Assembly (NCBI GenBank): GCA_041917255.1
Contig: JAYRYA010000026.1
Coordinates: 1-64,000, forward strand
Reading direction: 5' to 3'
Source: Zoogloea sp041917255
GTDB lineage: Bacteria; Pseudomonadota; Gammaproteobacteria; Burkholderiales; Rhodocyclaceae
DNA: 64,000 nt
Numbering within the stretch: the stretch's first letter is position 1; the number at the start of each line of letters is the position of its first letter. Both the position numbers and the translations under genes were made by a program. Below, piece by piece: positions 24,641 through 32,749 of this stretch. The notes beneath the pieces are model-generated. The model did not search any database. It had not been told where the DNA came from and worked only from the letters and a program-made list of their open reading frames with translations.

Positions 24641-24741
24641 CGGATAACCGGTTTCGGCTATGTCCCTAGCCCGATGTCCGAATGGTCGGGCCGGGCGCAG
24701 CGCTCTAGACTCGGGCAGGAATGAGTCACAGGGAGCACATC

Positions 24742-26772
24742 ATGAAAATCGGACTTGTGCGCGGCGTGCTGGGCCTCGTGGCCGCCGCTGCATTCGGTTC
24801 TGCCACCGCCGCGGCCGACGGCGCCCTCGTCGAGCGCGGGCGCTATCTGGCCCAGCTGGGCGACTGCGTCGCCTGCCACACCGCGCCCCAGGGCACGCCG
24901 ATGGCCGGTGGCCGCGCGCTCGAAACACCCTTCGGCAAGCTCTACGCCACCAACATCACCCCCGACGCCGAGACCGGCATCGGCCGCTACACCTTCGCCC
25001 AGTTCGACCGGGCGATGCGCAAGGGCGTCGCGGCCGACGGACACAACCTCTACCCGGCGATGCCTTACCCGTCGTACGCCAAGATGAGCGCCGACGACAT
25101 GCAGGCGCTCTACGCCTACCTGATGGAAGGCCAGCAGCCGGTGCGCCAGGCCAACCTCCCCACCGAGATGCGCTGGCCGTTCAGCATGCGCTGGGGTCTT
25201 GCCATCTGGAACTGGCTGTTCCTCGACGACGCCCCGTTCAAGCCCGAGCCTCGGCAGGACGCGGTGTGGAACCGCGGCGCCTATCTGGTGCAGGGCCTCG
25301 GCCATTGCGGCGCCTGCCACACGCCCCGCGGCCTGCTCTTCCAGGAGAAGGCCATGAGCGACGCCGGGCCGAAGGGCGAATACTTCCTCGCCGGCGAGAC
25401 GGTGGAATCCTGGCGCGCCCTCAGCCTGCGCAACCTGTGGACGGTGGAGGACACGGCGCTCTTCCTGAAGACCGGCCAGAACCGCTTCGCCACCGCCTCG
25501 GGCAACATGACCGACGTCATCAGCCACAGCACCCAGCACTTCAGCGACGATGACCTGCGCGCGGTGGCCACCTATCTGAAGGCCCTGCCGCCCGGCCCCC
25601 ACGACAAGCCCCAGCCGGTCGCCGCGCCCAAGCCGGCGGTGGTTGCCCAGGTGCCGGCCAATCTGTACACCACCCGCGGCGGGTTGGGCTACCTCCAGTT
25701 CTGCGGCGACTGCCACCGGGCTGACGGGGGCGGGGTGCCCAAGGTCTTCCCGCCGCTGGCGGGCAACCCGACGGTGGCCTCGAAGGATGCCTCGACGCTG
25801 GTCCACATCCTTCTCACCGGCGGCGCCACGGCGCGCACCGCGGCCCATCCGCGGGTCTACACGATGCCCGCCTTCGCGCGGCTGGGCGACGCGGAGCTGG
25901 CCGAGATCCTCAGCTTCGTGCGGGCCGGCTGGGGCGACGGCGCCGGGCCGGTGGACGTCGCCACCGTGGCGCGGATGCGCGCCGAGCTCGATCCGAAGAC
26001 CACCGATTCCAGTGCCTTCGTCACGCCGCGTCTGGCCGACATGCTGAAGGCGCCCAACGCCACCCAGCTGGTGCGCGGCATGCGCCTCAACCTGGAAACC
26101 AAGGCCCTGCTGCCCGACCACGTGGGCGACCAGCTCAACTGCACCAGCTGCCACCTCAACGCCGGCACGGTGGCCGACGGCTCGCCCTACGTGGGCGTCT
26201 CGGCCTTCTTCCCCAGCTATGCGCCGCGGGCCGGCAAGATGATCACCCTGGAAGACCGCATCAATGGCTGCTTCCGCCGCTCGATGAACGGTACGCCGTT
26301 GGCAAAGGACGGCGACGACATGAAGGCAATGGTGGCCTACTTCGACTGGATGAAGCGCGAGACCCGCCCCGAAGACAAGGTGGCTGGGCGTGGCGTGGGC
26401 AAGGTGGATCGCAAGATCGTGCCCAACCCCGAAAACGGCAAGCGCATCTACGGCGAGCAGTGCGCGGTGTGCCACGGCGAGAACGGCGAAGGCCTGAAGA
26501 ACGCCGCCGGCCAGATGGTCTATCCGCCGCTGTGGGGCGATGAGTCCTTCAACATCGGCGCGGGCATGGCCCGCACCTACACGGCGGCCGCCTTCGTGAA
26601 GCGCAACATGCCCATCGGCTTCCACGACAAGTTCCCGCTGGGCCAGGGCGGCCTGTCGGACCAGGAGGCGGTGGACGTGGCCGAGTACTTCACCCATCAG
26701 CCGCGGCCGGATTTCCCGGACAAGGTGAAGGACTGGCCGAAGGACCCGAAGCCCGCCGACGCCCGCTACTGA
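24742..26772 (+). CDS. Pentaheme cytochrome c: alcohol-dehydrogenase-type triheme subunit fused to a TsdA-like diheme module
   Basis: A 676-residue secreted cytochrome with five CxxCH motifs: CVACH (42-46), CGACH (189-193), CGDCH (321-325), CTSCH (467-471) and CAVCH (574-578). Residues about 30-410 resemble the triheme subunit of membrane alcohol/gluconate dehydrogenases (YLAQLGDCVACHTAPQGTPM, LVQGLGHCGACHTPRG). Residues about 430-650 resemble TsdA thiosulfate dehydrogenases (LNCTSCHLNAGT, INGCFRRSMNGTPL, MKAMVAYFDWMK). Cys510, about 40 residues after the fourth heme, sits where TsdA has its unusual Cys heme ligand. It may link an alcohol- or quinone-derived electron flow to thiosulfate/tetrathionate chemistry. 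This is inference from domain order. Confidence 0.85.
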   Translation: MKIGLVRGVLGLVAAAAFGSATAAADGALVERGRYLAQLGDCVACHTAPQGTPMAGGRALETPFGKLYATNITPDAETGIGRYTFAQFDRAMRKGVAADGHNLYPAMPYPSYAKMSADDMQALYAYLMEGQQPVRQANLPTEMRWPFSMRWGLAIWNWLFLDDAPFKPEPRQDAVWNRGAYLVQGLGHCGACHTPRGLLFQEKAMSDAGPKGEYFLAGETVESWRALSLRNLWTVEDTALFLKTGQNRFATASGNMTDVISHSTQHFSDDDLRAVATYLKALPPGPHDKPQPVAAPKPAVVAQVPANLYTTRGGLGYLQFCGDCHRADGGGVPKVFPPLAGNPTVASKDASTLVHILLTGGATARTAAHPRVYTMPAFARLGDAELAEILSFVRAGWGDGAGPVDVATVARMRAELDPKTTDSSAFVTPRLADMLKAPNATQLVRGMRLNLETKALLPDHVGDQLNCTSCHLNAGTVADGSPYVGVSAFFPSYAPRAGKMITLEDRINGCFRRSMNGTPLAKDGDDMKAMVAYFDWMKRETRPEDKVAGRGVGKVDRKIVPNPENGKRIYGEQCAVCHGENGEGLKNAAGQMVYPPLWGDESFNIGAGMARTYTAAAFVKRNMPIGFHDKFPLGQGGLSDQEAVDVAEYFTHQPRPDFPDKVKDWPKDPKPADARY

Positions 26773-26789
26773 GCGCCTCGGCCTGAAAC

Positions 26790-26817
26790 GACGACGCCCC
26801 GGCAACGGGGCGTCGTC
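26790..26817. terminator. Bidirectional terminator hairpin between the pentaheme cytochrome and mutY
   Basis: A perfect 12-bp stem GACGACGCCCCG/CGGGGCGTCGTC closes on a GCAA (GNRA) tetraloop. It lies 17 bases after the cytochrome stop and 3 bases from the mutY stop on the other strand. There is no T-run, so it may act as an RNA end-protector or a factor-assisted terminator. Confidence 0.75.
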
Positions 26818-26820
26818 ACG

Positions 26821-27894
26821 TCAGCGGGGCAGCGCGTCGAGCACCTTGCGCACCGGCGTCGGCAGCGCGGCGTCGGCCAGCGCGTCGAGGGGCCACCAGT
26901 CGAGCCCGTCCGCCTCTTTCACGACATCACCGGACCTCACCTCCACGCGCTCCGGCGCCAGTTGCAGCACGAAGTGGGTGAACACATGGCGCAGCCCCGG
27001 CAGCGGTGCGACCCGCGTCACTGTCAGGCCGAAACGCCGGGCGACCCATTCGGTGGTGTCGGCGTCCTCGGGCAGCTCCGGCAGGCTCTGCAGACCGCCC
27101 CAGATGCCGGCGGGCGGACGGCGCTCCAGCAGCACGCGTCCCCTCGCGACGATCACCGCAAAGCGGCCGTGGCGTTCGGGCACGGCCTTCTTCGGGCGCG
27201 GGGTGGGCAGCTCTGCCACCCGGCCTTCACGCAGCGCCACGCAGCCGTCGGCGAGGGGGCACTGCCCGCAGCGGGGTTTGCCGCGGGTACACACGGTGGC
27301 GCCCAGGTCCATCTGGGCCTGGGTGTAGATGCCCACGTCGCCCTCGGGCAGCAGCGCCTCGGCGAGCTGCCACAGCGTGTTCTCGACTGCCTTGGTGCCG
27401 GGAAAGCCGTCGATGCCAAAGGCGCGGGCGAACACGCGCTTGACGTTGCCGTCGAGGATCGCCGCGCGGGTGCCGTAGCTGAAGGCGCTGATCGCCGCGG
27501 CGGTGCTGCGGCCGATGCCGGGCAACTCGGCCAGCAGCGCCGGGTCGGCCGGGAAGGCGCCGCCGTGGCGGGTCATCACCGCCTGGGCGCACTTGTGCAG
27601 GTTGCGGGCGCGGGCGTAGTAGCCCAGGCCGCTCCAGCGGGCCAGCACGTCGTCCACTGGTGCGGCGGCGAGGCTTTCGAGGGTGGGGAAGCGCTCCAGG
27701 AAGCGGGCGTAATACGGGATCACCGTTTCCACCTGGGTCTGCTGGAGCATGATCTCCGACAGCCACACCCGGTAGGCGTCGCGGGTCTGCCAGGGCAGGT
27801 CGTGGCGGCCATGCTGGCGCTGCCAGTCGATCAGGCGGCGGGCGAAGGCTGTGCCGGGAAAGGGTGCGATGCTCGCGGGCCAGGTTTTGTTCAT
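26821..27894 (-). CDS. mutY: Adenine DNA glycosylase MutY
   Basis: Removes adenine mispaired with 8-oxoguanine. The 357-residue protein has the helix-hairpin-helix motif LAELPGIGRSTAAAISAFS, the catalytic region LMLQQTQVETVIPYY-like (SEIMLQQTQVETVIPYYARF), and the [4Fe-4S] loop CTRGKPRCGQCPLADGC with C-x6-C-x2-C-x5-C spacing. The C-terminal NUDIX-like 8-oxoG recognition domain spans about residues 230-357. The ATG at 27894 gives the expected N-terminus. It is divergent from the flavin reductase gene. Confidence 0.96.
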   Translation of the reverse strand: MNKTWPASIAPFPGTAFARRLIDWQRQHGRHDLPWQTRDAYRVWLSEIMLQQTQVETVIPYYARFLERFPTLESLAAAPVDDVLARWSGLGYYARARNLHKCAQAVMTRHGGAFPADPALLAELPGIGRSTAAAISAFSYGTRAAILDGNVKRVFARAFGIDGFPGTKAVENTLWQLAEALLPEGDVGIYTQAQMDLGATVCTRGKPRCGQCPLADGCVALREGRVAELPTPRPKKAVPERHGRFAVIVARGRVLLERRPPAGIWGGLQSLPELPEDADTTEWVARRFGLTVTRVAPLPGLRHVFTHFVLQLAPERVEVRSGDVVKEADGLDWWPLDALADAALPTPVRKVLDALPR

Positions 27895-27993
27895 CGCAGC
27901 ATCCCCTCGACGCTCGCCGGGCGGCGCGTGATAATCGCGCCTCCCCAAACAGGTTGCCGGGCTGCAAGCTCGCCCGGCCAGTCCGATTTCAAC

Positions 27994-28485
27994 ATGAATG
28001 CTCCCAAGAACGACCCGGCGGTGCGCGCCTTCCGCGACACGCTGGGCATGTTTCCCACCGGCGTGACGGTGGTCACCGCCCGCGACGGCGCCGGCCGGCC
28101 GGTGGGCCTCACGGTCAGCTCCTTCAACTCGGTGTCGCTGGTGCCCCAGCTCGTGGTGTGGAGCCTCTCCAGCCACCTGCAGCTGGTGCCGGCCCTTGAA
28201 AACGCGCCAGTGTACGCGATCAACGTGCTCGCCGAAGACCAGCAGGATCTCTCCAACCGCTTCGCCAGCCGGGTGGAAGACCGCTTCGCCGGCGTCGAGT
28301 TCACCGATGGCGAGGGCGGCGTGCCGCTCATCGCCGGTTGCTGTGCGCACTTCATCTGCCAGCCCCACGCGCGGCATCCGGGGGGCGATCACATCGTCTT
28401 CATCGACGAGGTGATCCGCTTCGAGCGCAACGCCGACAAGAGGCCGCTGCTCTTCCAGGGCGGTGCCTACCAGCGCCTGGCCTGA
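27994..28485 (+). CDS. Flavin reductase-like domain protein
   Basis: A 163-residue FMN-binding split-barrel protein of the flavin reductase (HpaC/ActVB-like) family. Diagnostic stretches are RDTLGMFPTGVTVVTARD, VGLTVSSFNSVSLVPQLVVW and the His-containing GGDHIVFIDEVIRFERN near the end. It would supply reduced flavin to a monooxygenase, but no monooxygenase gene is adjacent. Its stop overlaps the start of the next hydrolase gene by one base (TGATG), so the two are one unit. Confidence 0.9.
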   Translation: MNAPKNDPAVRAFRDTLGMFPTGVTVVTARDGAGRPVGLTVSSFNSVSLVPQLVVWSLSSHLQLVPALENAPVYAINVLAEDQQDLSNRFASRVEDRFAGVEFTDGEGGVPLIAGCCAHFICQPHARHPGGDHIVFIDEVIRFERNADKRPLLFQGGAYQRLA

Positions 28486-29267
28486 TGACCGCCCCGCGCT
28501 GGATCGAGACCGGCGCCGGCCCCCGCGGGCTGCTGTTCCTCCACGGGGTGAGCGGCGGCGCGAAGGGCGCGGCGTCGATCCTGTCGGCGATCACCCCGCC
28601 GGGCTGGCGCGGGCTTGCGTGGGACATGCCGGGCTACGGCGCCAGCGCGCCCATCGATCCGGTGGATTTCGACGGCTACGCGGCGGCGGTGGTTGCGCTG
28701 CTCGACGCCGCGGGGCTGGCCCGCGCGGTGCTGGTCGGTCACAGCATGGGCGGGATGATTGCGCTCCAGACCGTCGCGCGCTTCCCCGAGCGTGTCTCCG
28801 GCCTGGTGCTGGCGTGCTGCACGCCGGCCTTCGGTGCACCGGCGGGGCCGCTGCAGCAGGCCTTCTTGGCCCGGCGCACCGGCCCGCTGGATGAAGGTGC
28901 GACCATGCGCGACATCGCGGTGGACCTGATCCCGACGATGGTCGGCCCGGATGCCGACCCCGAAGTGCTGCATGCCGCCGTCGATGTGATGGCCGACATC
29001 CCGCCCGACAGCTACCGCGCCGCCATGCGGGCGCTGGTGCGCTTCGATCAGCGGGCGTCGCTCGCGTCCATCGACGTGCCGGCGCTGGTGGTGGCCGGGC
29101 TGCACGACCAGGTTTCCCAGCCGCAGGTGGTGCGCCGCATGGCCGACATGATCCCCGAGCGGCGCTTCGTGGCGCTGGATGCCGGCCACCTGGCGCCCTT
29201 CGAGGTGCCTGAGGCGTTTGCCGCCCAGGTGCAGCGCTACCTGGCCGATCACATCCCTGTCACCTGA
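28485..29267 (+). CDS. Alpha/beta hydrolase
   Basis: A 260-residue alpha/beta hydrolase with the oxyanion motif LFLHGVSGG, nucleophile elbow VLVGHSMGGMIALQ (Ser), acid loop VVAGLHDQVSQP and catalytic His in LDAGHLAPFEVPEAF. The pattern fits C-C-bond hydrolases/lactonases and haloperoxidase-like esterases. Translational coupling to the flavin reductase suggests a shared catabolic step, for example acting on a monooxygenase product, but the substrate is unknown. Confidence 0.88.
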   Translation: MTAPRWIETGAGPRGLLFLHGVSGGAKGAASILSAITPPGWRGLAWDMPGYGASAPIDPVDFDGYAAAVVALLDAAGLARAVLVGHSMGGMIALQTVARFPERVSGLVLACCTPAFGAPAGPLQQAFLARRTGPLDEGATMRDIAVDLIPTMVGPDADPEVLHAAVDVMADIPPDSYRAAMRALVRFDQRASLASIDVPALVVAGLHDQVSQPQVVRRMADMIPERRFVALDAGHLAPFEVPEAFAAQVQRYLADHIPVT

Positions 29268-29299
29268 GCCCCGCAGGCTTGCCGATTTTTGCCATCGCC

Positions 29300-29671
29300 A
29301 TGAACGAGAGCCCCTTCAAAGGCAAGACCGGCATCACCCGGGTGTGGAACGCCTTCCACTACTCGATGGCCGGCCTTGCCGCTGCCTATCGCAACGAAGA
29401 CGCCTTCCGCCAGGAGGTGTGGCTGGCCGCCGTGCTGGTGCCGCTGGCCCTGTGGCTGCCCGCCAGCGGCGTCGGCAAGGCGCTGATGATCGCCAGCGTG
29501 CTGCTGGTGATCCTGGTCGAGCTGGTCAATTCCGCCGTCGAGGCGGCGGTGGATCGCATCTCCTTCGAGCAGCACCACCTCGCCAAGCGCGCCAAGGACA
29601 TCGGCAGCGCCGCGGTTTTCGTGGCGCTGGTGAATGCGGTGGTAGTCTGGGGGCTTGTCCTGTTTGGTTGA
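29300..29671 (+). CDS. dgkA: Diacylglycerol kinase DgkA
   Basis: A small integral-membrane kinase that phosphorylates diacylglycerol released during envelope biogenesis. The 123-residue length and three hydrophobic helices match the family. The signature VNSAVEAAVDRISFEQHHLA with following KRAKDIGSAAVF is the DgkA active-site region. The ATG at 29300 was chosen over upstream alternative starts because it yields the typical MNESPFKGKTGI N-terminus. It is followed 7 bases later by a small Cys-containing protein gene. Confidence 0.95.
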   Translation: MNESPFKGKTGITRVWNAFHYSMAGLAAAYRNEDAFRQEVWLAAVLVPLALWLPASGVGKALMIASVLLVILVELVNSAVEAAVDRISFEQHHLAKRAKDIGSAAVFVALVNAVVVWGLVLFG

Positions 29672-29678
29672 ACCGCCC

Positions 29679-29876
29679 ATGAAGTCCTCCCGCAAACCCT
29701 GCGTCAATTGCACCTGCGCCACCACCGGCTTCTGTCCGCGGGGCGTGGGCGCCAACATCCCGCCCGAGCTCGCCGCCGCCCAGCCGGCCGCCCCGGCCAA
29801 GAAGCCCACCGCCGCCGAGCTGCGCCGCGAGCAGCTCCGCCAGCTGCCCGGCAACCGCAAGAAGATGCGTTTCTGA
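29679..29876 (+). CDS. Small cysteine-containing protein, function unknown
   Basis: A 65-residue protein. The N-terminus MKSSRKPCVNCTCATTGFCP has a CxxCxC...C arrangement that could bind a metal, followed by an Ala/Pro-rich linker and a basic C-terminus (ELRREQLRQLPGNRKKMRF). It is compact, in the dgkA transcript (7-base gap), and its codon use matches its neighbours, so it is probably real. The family is not recognised. Confidence 0.6.
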   Translation: MKSSRKPCVNCTCATTGFCPRGVGANIPPELAAAQPAAPAKKPTAAELRREQLRQLPGNRKKMRF

Positions 29877-29944
29877 GCGGCCGGGGGCAACCCGCCCGCG
29901 CCGCTTCTCATCTGTAAATCGTCACCCGCAGCATCCGTCCCGCC

Positions 29945-30949
29945 ATGGAACAGACTCACGCCATCTCCGCCCTCGTCATCCACCGTCTCGCCCGCGTCGG
30001 CGAAGGGCCGTCCCGCGTTCAGCCGCGGCCGGCGCCCAATGCCATCGACACGCCCGCGGTGGGCCTGATGGAGCGCCTGTGCCGCCACTTCGCCGAGCGC
30101 CCGGGCAAGGGCTACGGCTGCTTCGAGCAGGACGAGCACAACTTCCCGATGATCAATCTGGTGCGCCGTTACACCCGTGACGGCAGCCTGGATTTCCCCG
30201 CCTTCAGCGCAGAGGCGCTGGCCCACCTGCAGCAGCGAGTGGATGAGGACGGGGTGGAGGAGGCCGGCTTCCTGGTCATCGCCCGCGCCACCGTCTTCGG
30301 GGCCGACTGCCTGTACTTTGCGCTGCTGCAGGAAACCGTCGGCTCGGTGATCGACGACGGCCTCGCCATCCACGACAACCCGCACCTGGATTTCTCGGGC
30401 CTGCAGGTGGCCGGGCGGGTCGACCTCACCGCCTGGCAGGCCGGCGCCGAGCGCTACATCGCCTTCCTCAAGGGCCGCGGTGACGTGGCCGGCTGGTTCA
30501 AGCGCTTTTTAGGCTGCACCGACGTGGTGATCGCCCTCAAGGAGACCAAGAAGCTCGTCGAGACGCTCACCCACTTCGCCGACACCCAGCAGCTCGAAGC
30601 GCCGGCCCGCGACGAACTGCTGGAGCGCGCCCACCAGGTGCTCGAAGAGATGTACGACGCCGGGGCCCCGCTGGATCTCGCCAGCGTCGCCGAGCAGGTC
30701 TTCCCCGACGCCCCCGAGAAGCTCGCCCTGCGCCTGCAGGACGAGGCGGCCGATCTTGCTACCGGCTTCGTCCCCGACAAGCGCGCCCTGCGCCCGCTGA
30801 TCCGCTTCAAGGCCGCGGCGCAGGACTGGAAGCTGGAATTCGAACGCGCTGGCCTACGCTCCGGCACCGTCCAGTACGACGAAGCGAACAACACGCTGGT
30901 GCTCACCAACGTGCCCGAGAGCCTGCGCAAGCTGCTGCTGGAGGGGTGA
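29945..30949 (+). CDS. yejK: Nucleoid-associated protein YejK (NdpA)
   Basis: A 334-residue member of the YejK/NdpA family of nucleoid-associated proteins. Visible features are the start ISALVIHRLARVGEGPSR, the phrase GYGCFEQDEHNFPMINLVRR, and the central RFLGCTDVVIALKETKKLVE, which is strongly conserved (the family's fLGctd...). The E. coli protein binds the nucleoid; its biochemical role is poorly defined. It is convergent with an orphan gene on the minus strand that ends 7 bases away. Confidence 0.92.
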   Translation: MEQTHAISALVIHRLARVGEGPSRVQPRPAPNAIDTPAVGLMERLCRHFAERPGKGYGCFEQDEHNFPMINLVRRYTRDGSLDFPAFSAEALAHLQQRVDEDGVEEAGFLVIARATVFGADCLYFALLQETVGSVIDDGLAIHDNPHLDFSGLQVAGRVDLTAWQAGAERYIAFLKGRGDVAGWFKRFLGCTDVVIALKETKKLVETLTHFADTQQLEAPARDELLERAHQVLEEMYDAGAPLDLASVAEQVFPDAPEKLALRLQDEAADLATGFVPDKRALRPLIRFKAAAQDWKLEFERAGLRSGTVQYDEANNTLVLTNVPESLRKLLLEG

Positions 30950-30955
30950 GCGCTG

Positions 30956-31585
30956 CTAGGCGATGCCCCAGCTCTTGAGTTTTTCCGCCCAGGCAGTGAC
31001 TGCGTCACGCGCGATCGAGAGCCCGTCAAGGCAACTGTCGCCGTGACGGATTTCGACTTTGAGCCTCCACCCACCGGAGCAATCCTCACCTGACAAACTC
31101 TCGACTGATGGCTTGAGCCCACTCCATGACTTCTTCGTCAGTACCACATGTTTGTCGTAGTTGGCCAAATCGGCCAGTAGGCTGAGCCGTGGGTCGGAGC
31201 TGATCGCGTGTTTGATCTCCGGGGCGTTTGGCATTCCTGATTGTGTTGCCGCTGCGTTGAGAGCATCACGGAGATGAAACGCCTGAATAAAAAATGAGAA
31301 AAGCTGTTGGGCGGCATCATGGATTGCAGCCCCGCTCATGATGTCGACGTGAGTGGCTTCAATCTCGCAAAGCTCCCGTTGGATGGCGTCCCAACGAACG
31401 TGCCAGTCACGGGCCTGTGCTGCGGGGTAGAGGCCGCCTCCTAGTTGGTCGGAGAGGCCAATCGACACCTGCAAGCTCTCGGTGAACGTCAAGGTTGTTC
31501 CACCGCATGTTGGGCAGGGAGTGCGCTCGGTGGAGATTTCTTGCCATCGCGGGGCTCCGCAGCCCGAGCAGATAGGAATACCCAT
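30956..31585 (-). CDS. Zinc-ribbon protein of unknown function
   Basis: A 209-residue protein. The N-terminus MGIPICSGCGAPRWQEIS with a second CPTCGG forms a CxxC...CxxC zinc ribbon. The remainder is helical, with an Asp-Lys-His stretch (LANYDKHVVLTKKSW) of the kind seen in HEPN-like or DUF domains. Its base composition is clearly less GC-rich than the neighbouring yejK and rlmN-like genes, which suggests recent acquisition. No partner gene is visible. I do not recognise the family. Confidence 0.65.
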   Translation of the reverse strand: MGIPICSGCGAPRWQEISTERTPCPTCGGTTLTFTESLQVSIGLSDQLGGGLYPAAQARDWHVRWDAIQRELCEIEATHVDIMSGAAIHDAAQQLFSFFIQAFHLRDALNAAATQSGMPNAPEIKHAISSDPRLSLLADLANYDKHVVLTKKSWSGLKPSVESLSGEDCSGGWRLKVEIRHGDSCLDGLSIARDAVTAWAEKLKSWGIA

Positions 31586-31618
31586 GTCCTGTCATCTCCT
31601 GAAAGTCAATTGGGCGGG

Positions 31619-32644
31619 CTATCGTCGCACCACACGCACCGGCGGCTCCCCCAGCACCCGCGCCCGCAGCTGCCCGCAACCCCCTTCCACGTCCTGCCCC
31701 GCCGAGTTGCGCAGCTTGGTGAGGATGCCGCGGCGGTGGAGCTGGCGGGCGATGTCGGCGGCCTTGTCCCACGCCGGGCGGCGGAAGGGCAGGTCGGGCA
31801 CCGCGTTGTACGGGATCATGTTCATGATCGCGTATTTGCCCGAGAGCAGGCGCACGATGCCGTCGAGCTCTTCCGTCGTGTCGTTCACCCCGTCGATCAG
31901 CGTCCATTGGTACTGGATCGGGTAGCCGGTGCGGCGGGCGTAGGCTTCGCCCAGCTCCACCAGCTCGTCGGGGCTGATGCGCGGGGCCTTGGGGAGCAGC
32001 TCGAAGCGCAGATCCGCGCGGCTGGTGTGGAGCGACAGGGCCAGCGCCGGCTTGACCGTGAGCGTGGGCAGGCGCTCGAAGACGCGGTGGTCCCCCACCG
32101 TGCTGAACACCAGGTTCTTGTGGCCGATGCCGCCTTCGGTGCCAAGGAGCTGGATCGCCTCGATCACGTTTTCCATGTTGTGGGCGGGCTCGCCCATGCC
32201 CATGAAGACCACCTTCTTTACCGCCCGCTGGCGCCGTGCCAGCACCACCTGGGCGACGATCTCCGCGCTGCCCACCTGACGCAGCAGGCCGTCCCGGCCG
32301 GTCATGCAGAACACGCAGCCCACCGCACACCCCACCTGACTCGACACGCACAAGCCGTCGCGGGGGAGTAGCACGCTCTCTACCGTCTGGCCGTCGGGTA
32401 GCTGTACCAGCAGGCGCGCCGAGCCGTCGTCGGCCGGGTGCTCGGAATGCAGCCGGGCGAGGCCGTCGAGTTCGGCTGTGATGGCAGGCAGGGCGTCGAG
32501 GACGGCCTGGGGCAGATTCGGGCCGCGCCGCGCGGGGCCGGCGGAAAGGGGCAGGGCGTGGGTCCAGGCGCGCAGCACGCGCTGGATGTGCACGGGTTTG
32601 GCGCCCAGATCGGCAAGGCGCTGGCGGAGATGTTCGATGCGCAT
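31619..32644 (-). CDS. RlmN-family radical SAM rRNA methyltransferase (paralogue)
   Basis: A 341-residue radical SAM protein of the RlmN/Cfr family, which methylates C2 (or C8) of adenosine in rRNA/tRNA. It has the cluster motif GCAVGCVFCMTG (CxxxCxxC), GMGEPAHNMENV and the C-terminal methyl-carrying Cys in GQDVEGGCGQLR. The N-terminal accessory domain is short, and the usual RlmN neighbours (ndk, pilF) are absent. It may therefore be a second RlmN-like paralogue and not the housekeeping enzyme. Whether its target is A2503 or another site cannot be decided from sequence. Confidence 0.83.
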   Translation of the reverse strand: MRIEHLRQRLADLGAKPVHIQRVLRAWTHALPLSAGPARRGPNLPQAVLDALPAITAELDGLARLHSEHPADDGSARLLVQLPDGQTVESVLLPRDGLCVSSQVGCAVGCVFCMTGRDGLLRQVGSAEIVAQVVLARRQRAVKKVVFMGMGEPAHNMENVIEAIQLLGTEGGIGHKNLVFSTVGDHRVFERLPTLTVKPALALSLHTSRADLRFELLPKAPRISPDELVELGEAYARRTGYPIQYQWTLIDGVNDTTEELDGIVRLLSGKYAIMNMIPYNAVPDLPFRRPAWDKAADIARQLHRRGILTKLRNSAGQDVEGGCGQLRARVLGEPPVRVVRR

Positions 32645-32749
32645 GAGGGGCGAGATGCTAGCACCCGTGCAGCGTCGGGAACAGCGCGCGTCATCGGGGC
32701 ATCACCTCGCGGTAACACCCGTGCAGCATCGCGCGGCGACACTCGTCGA

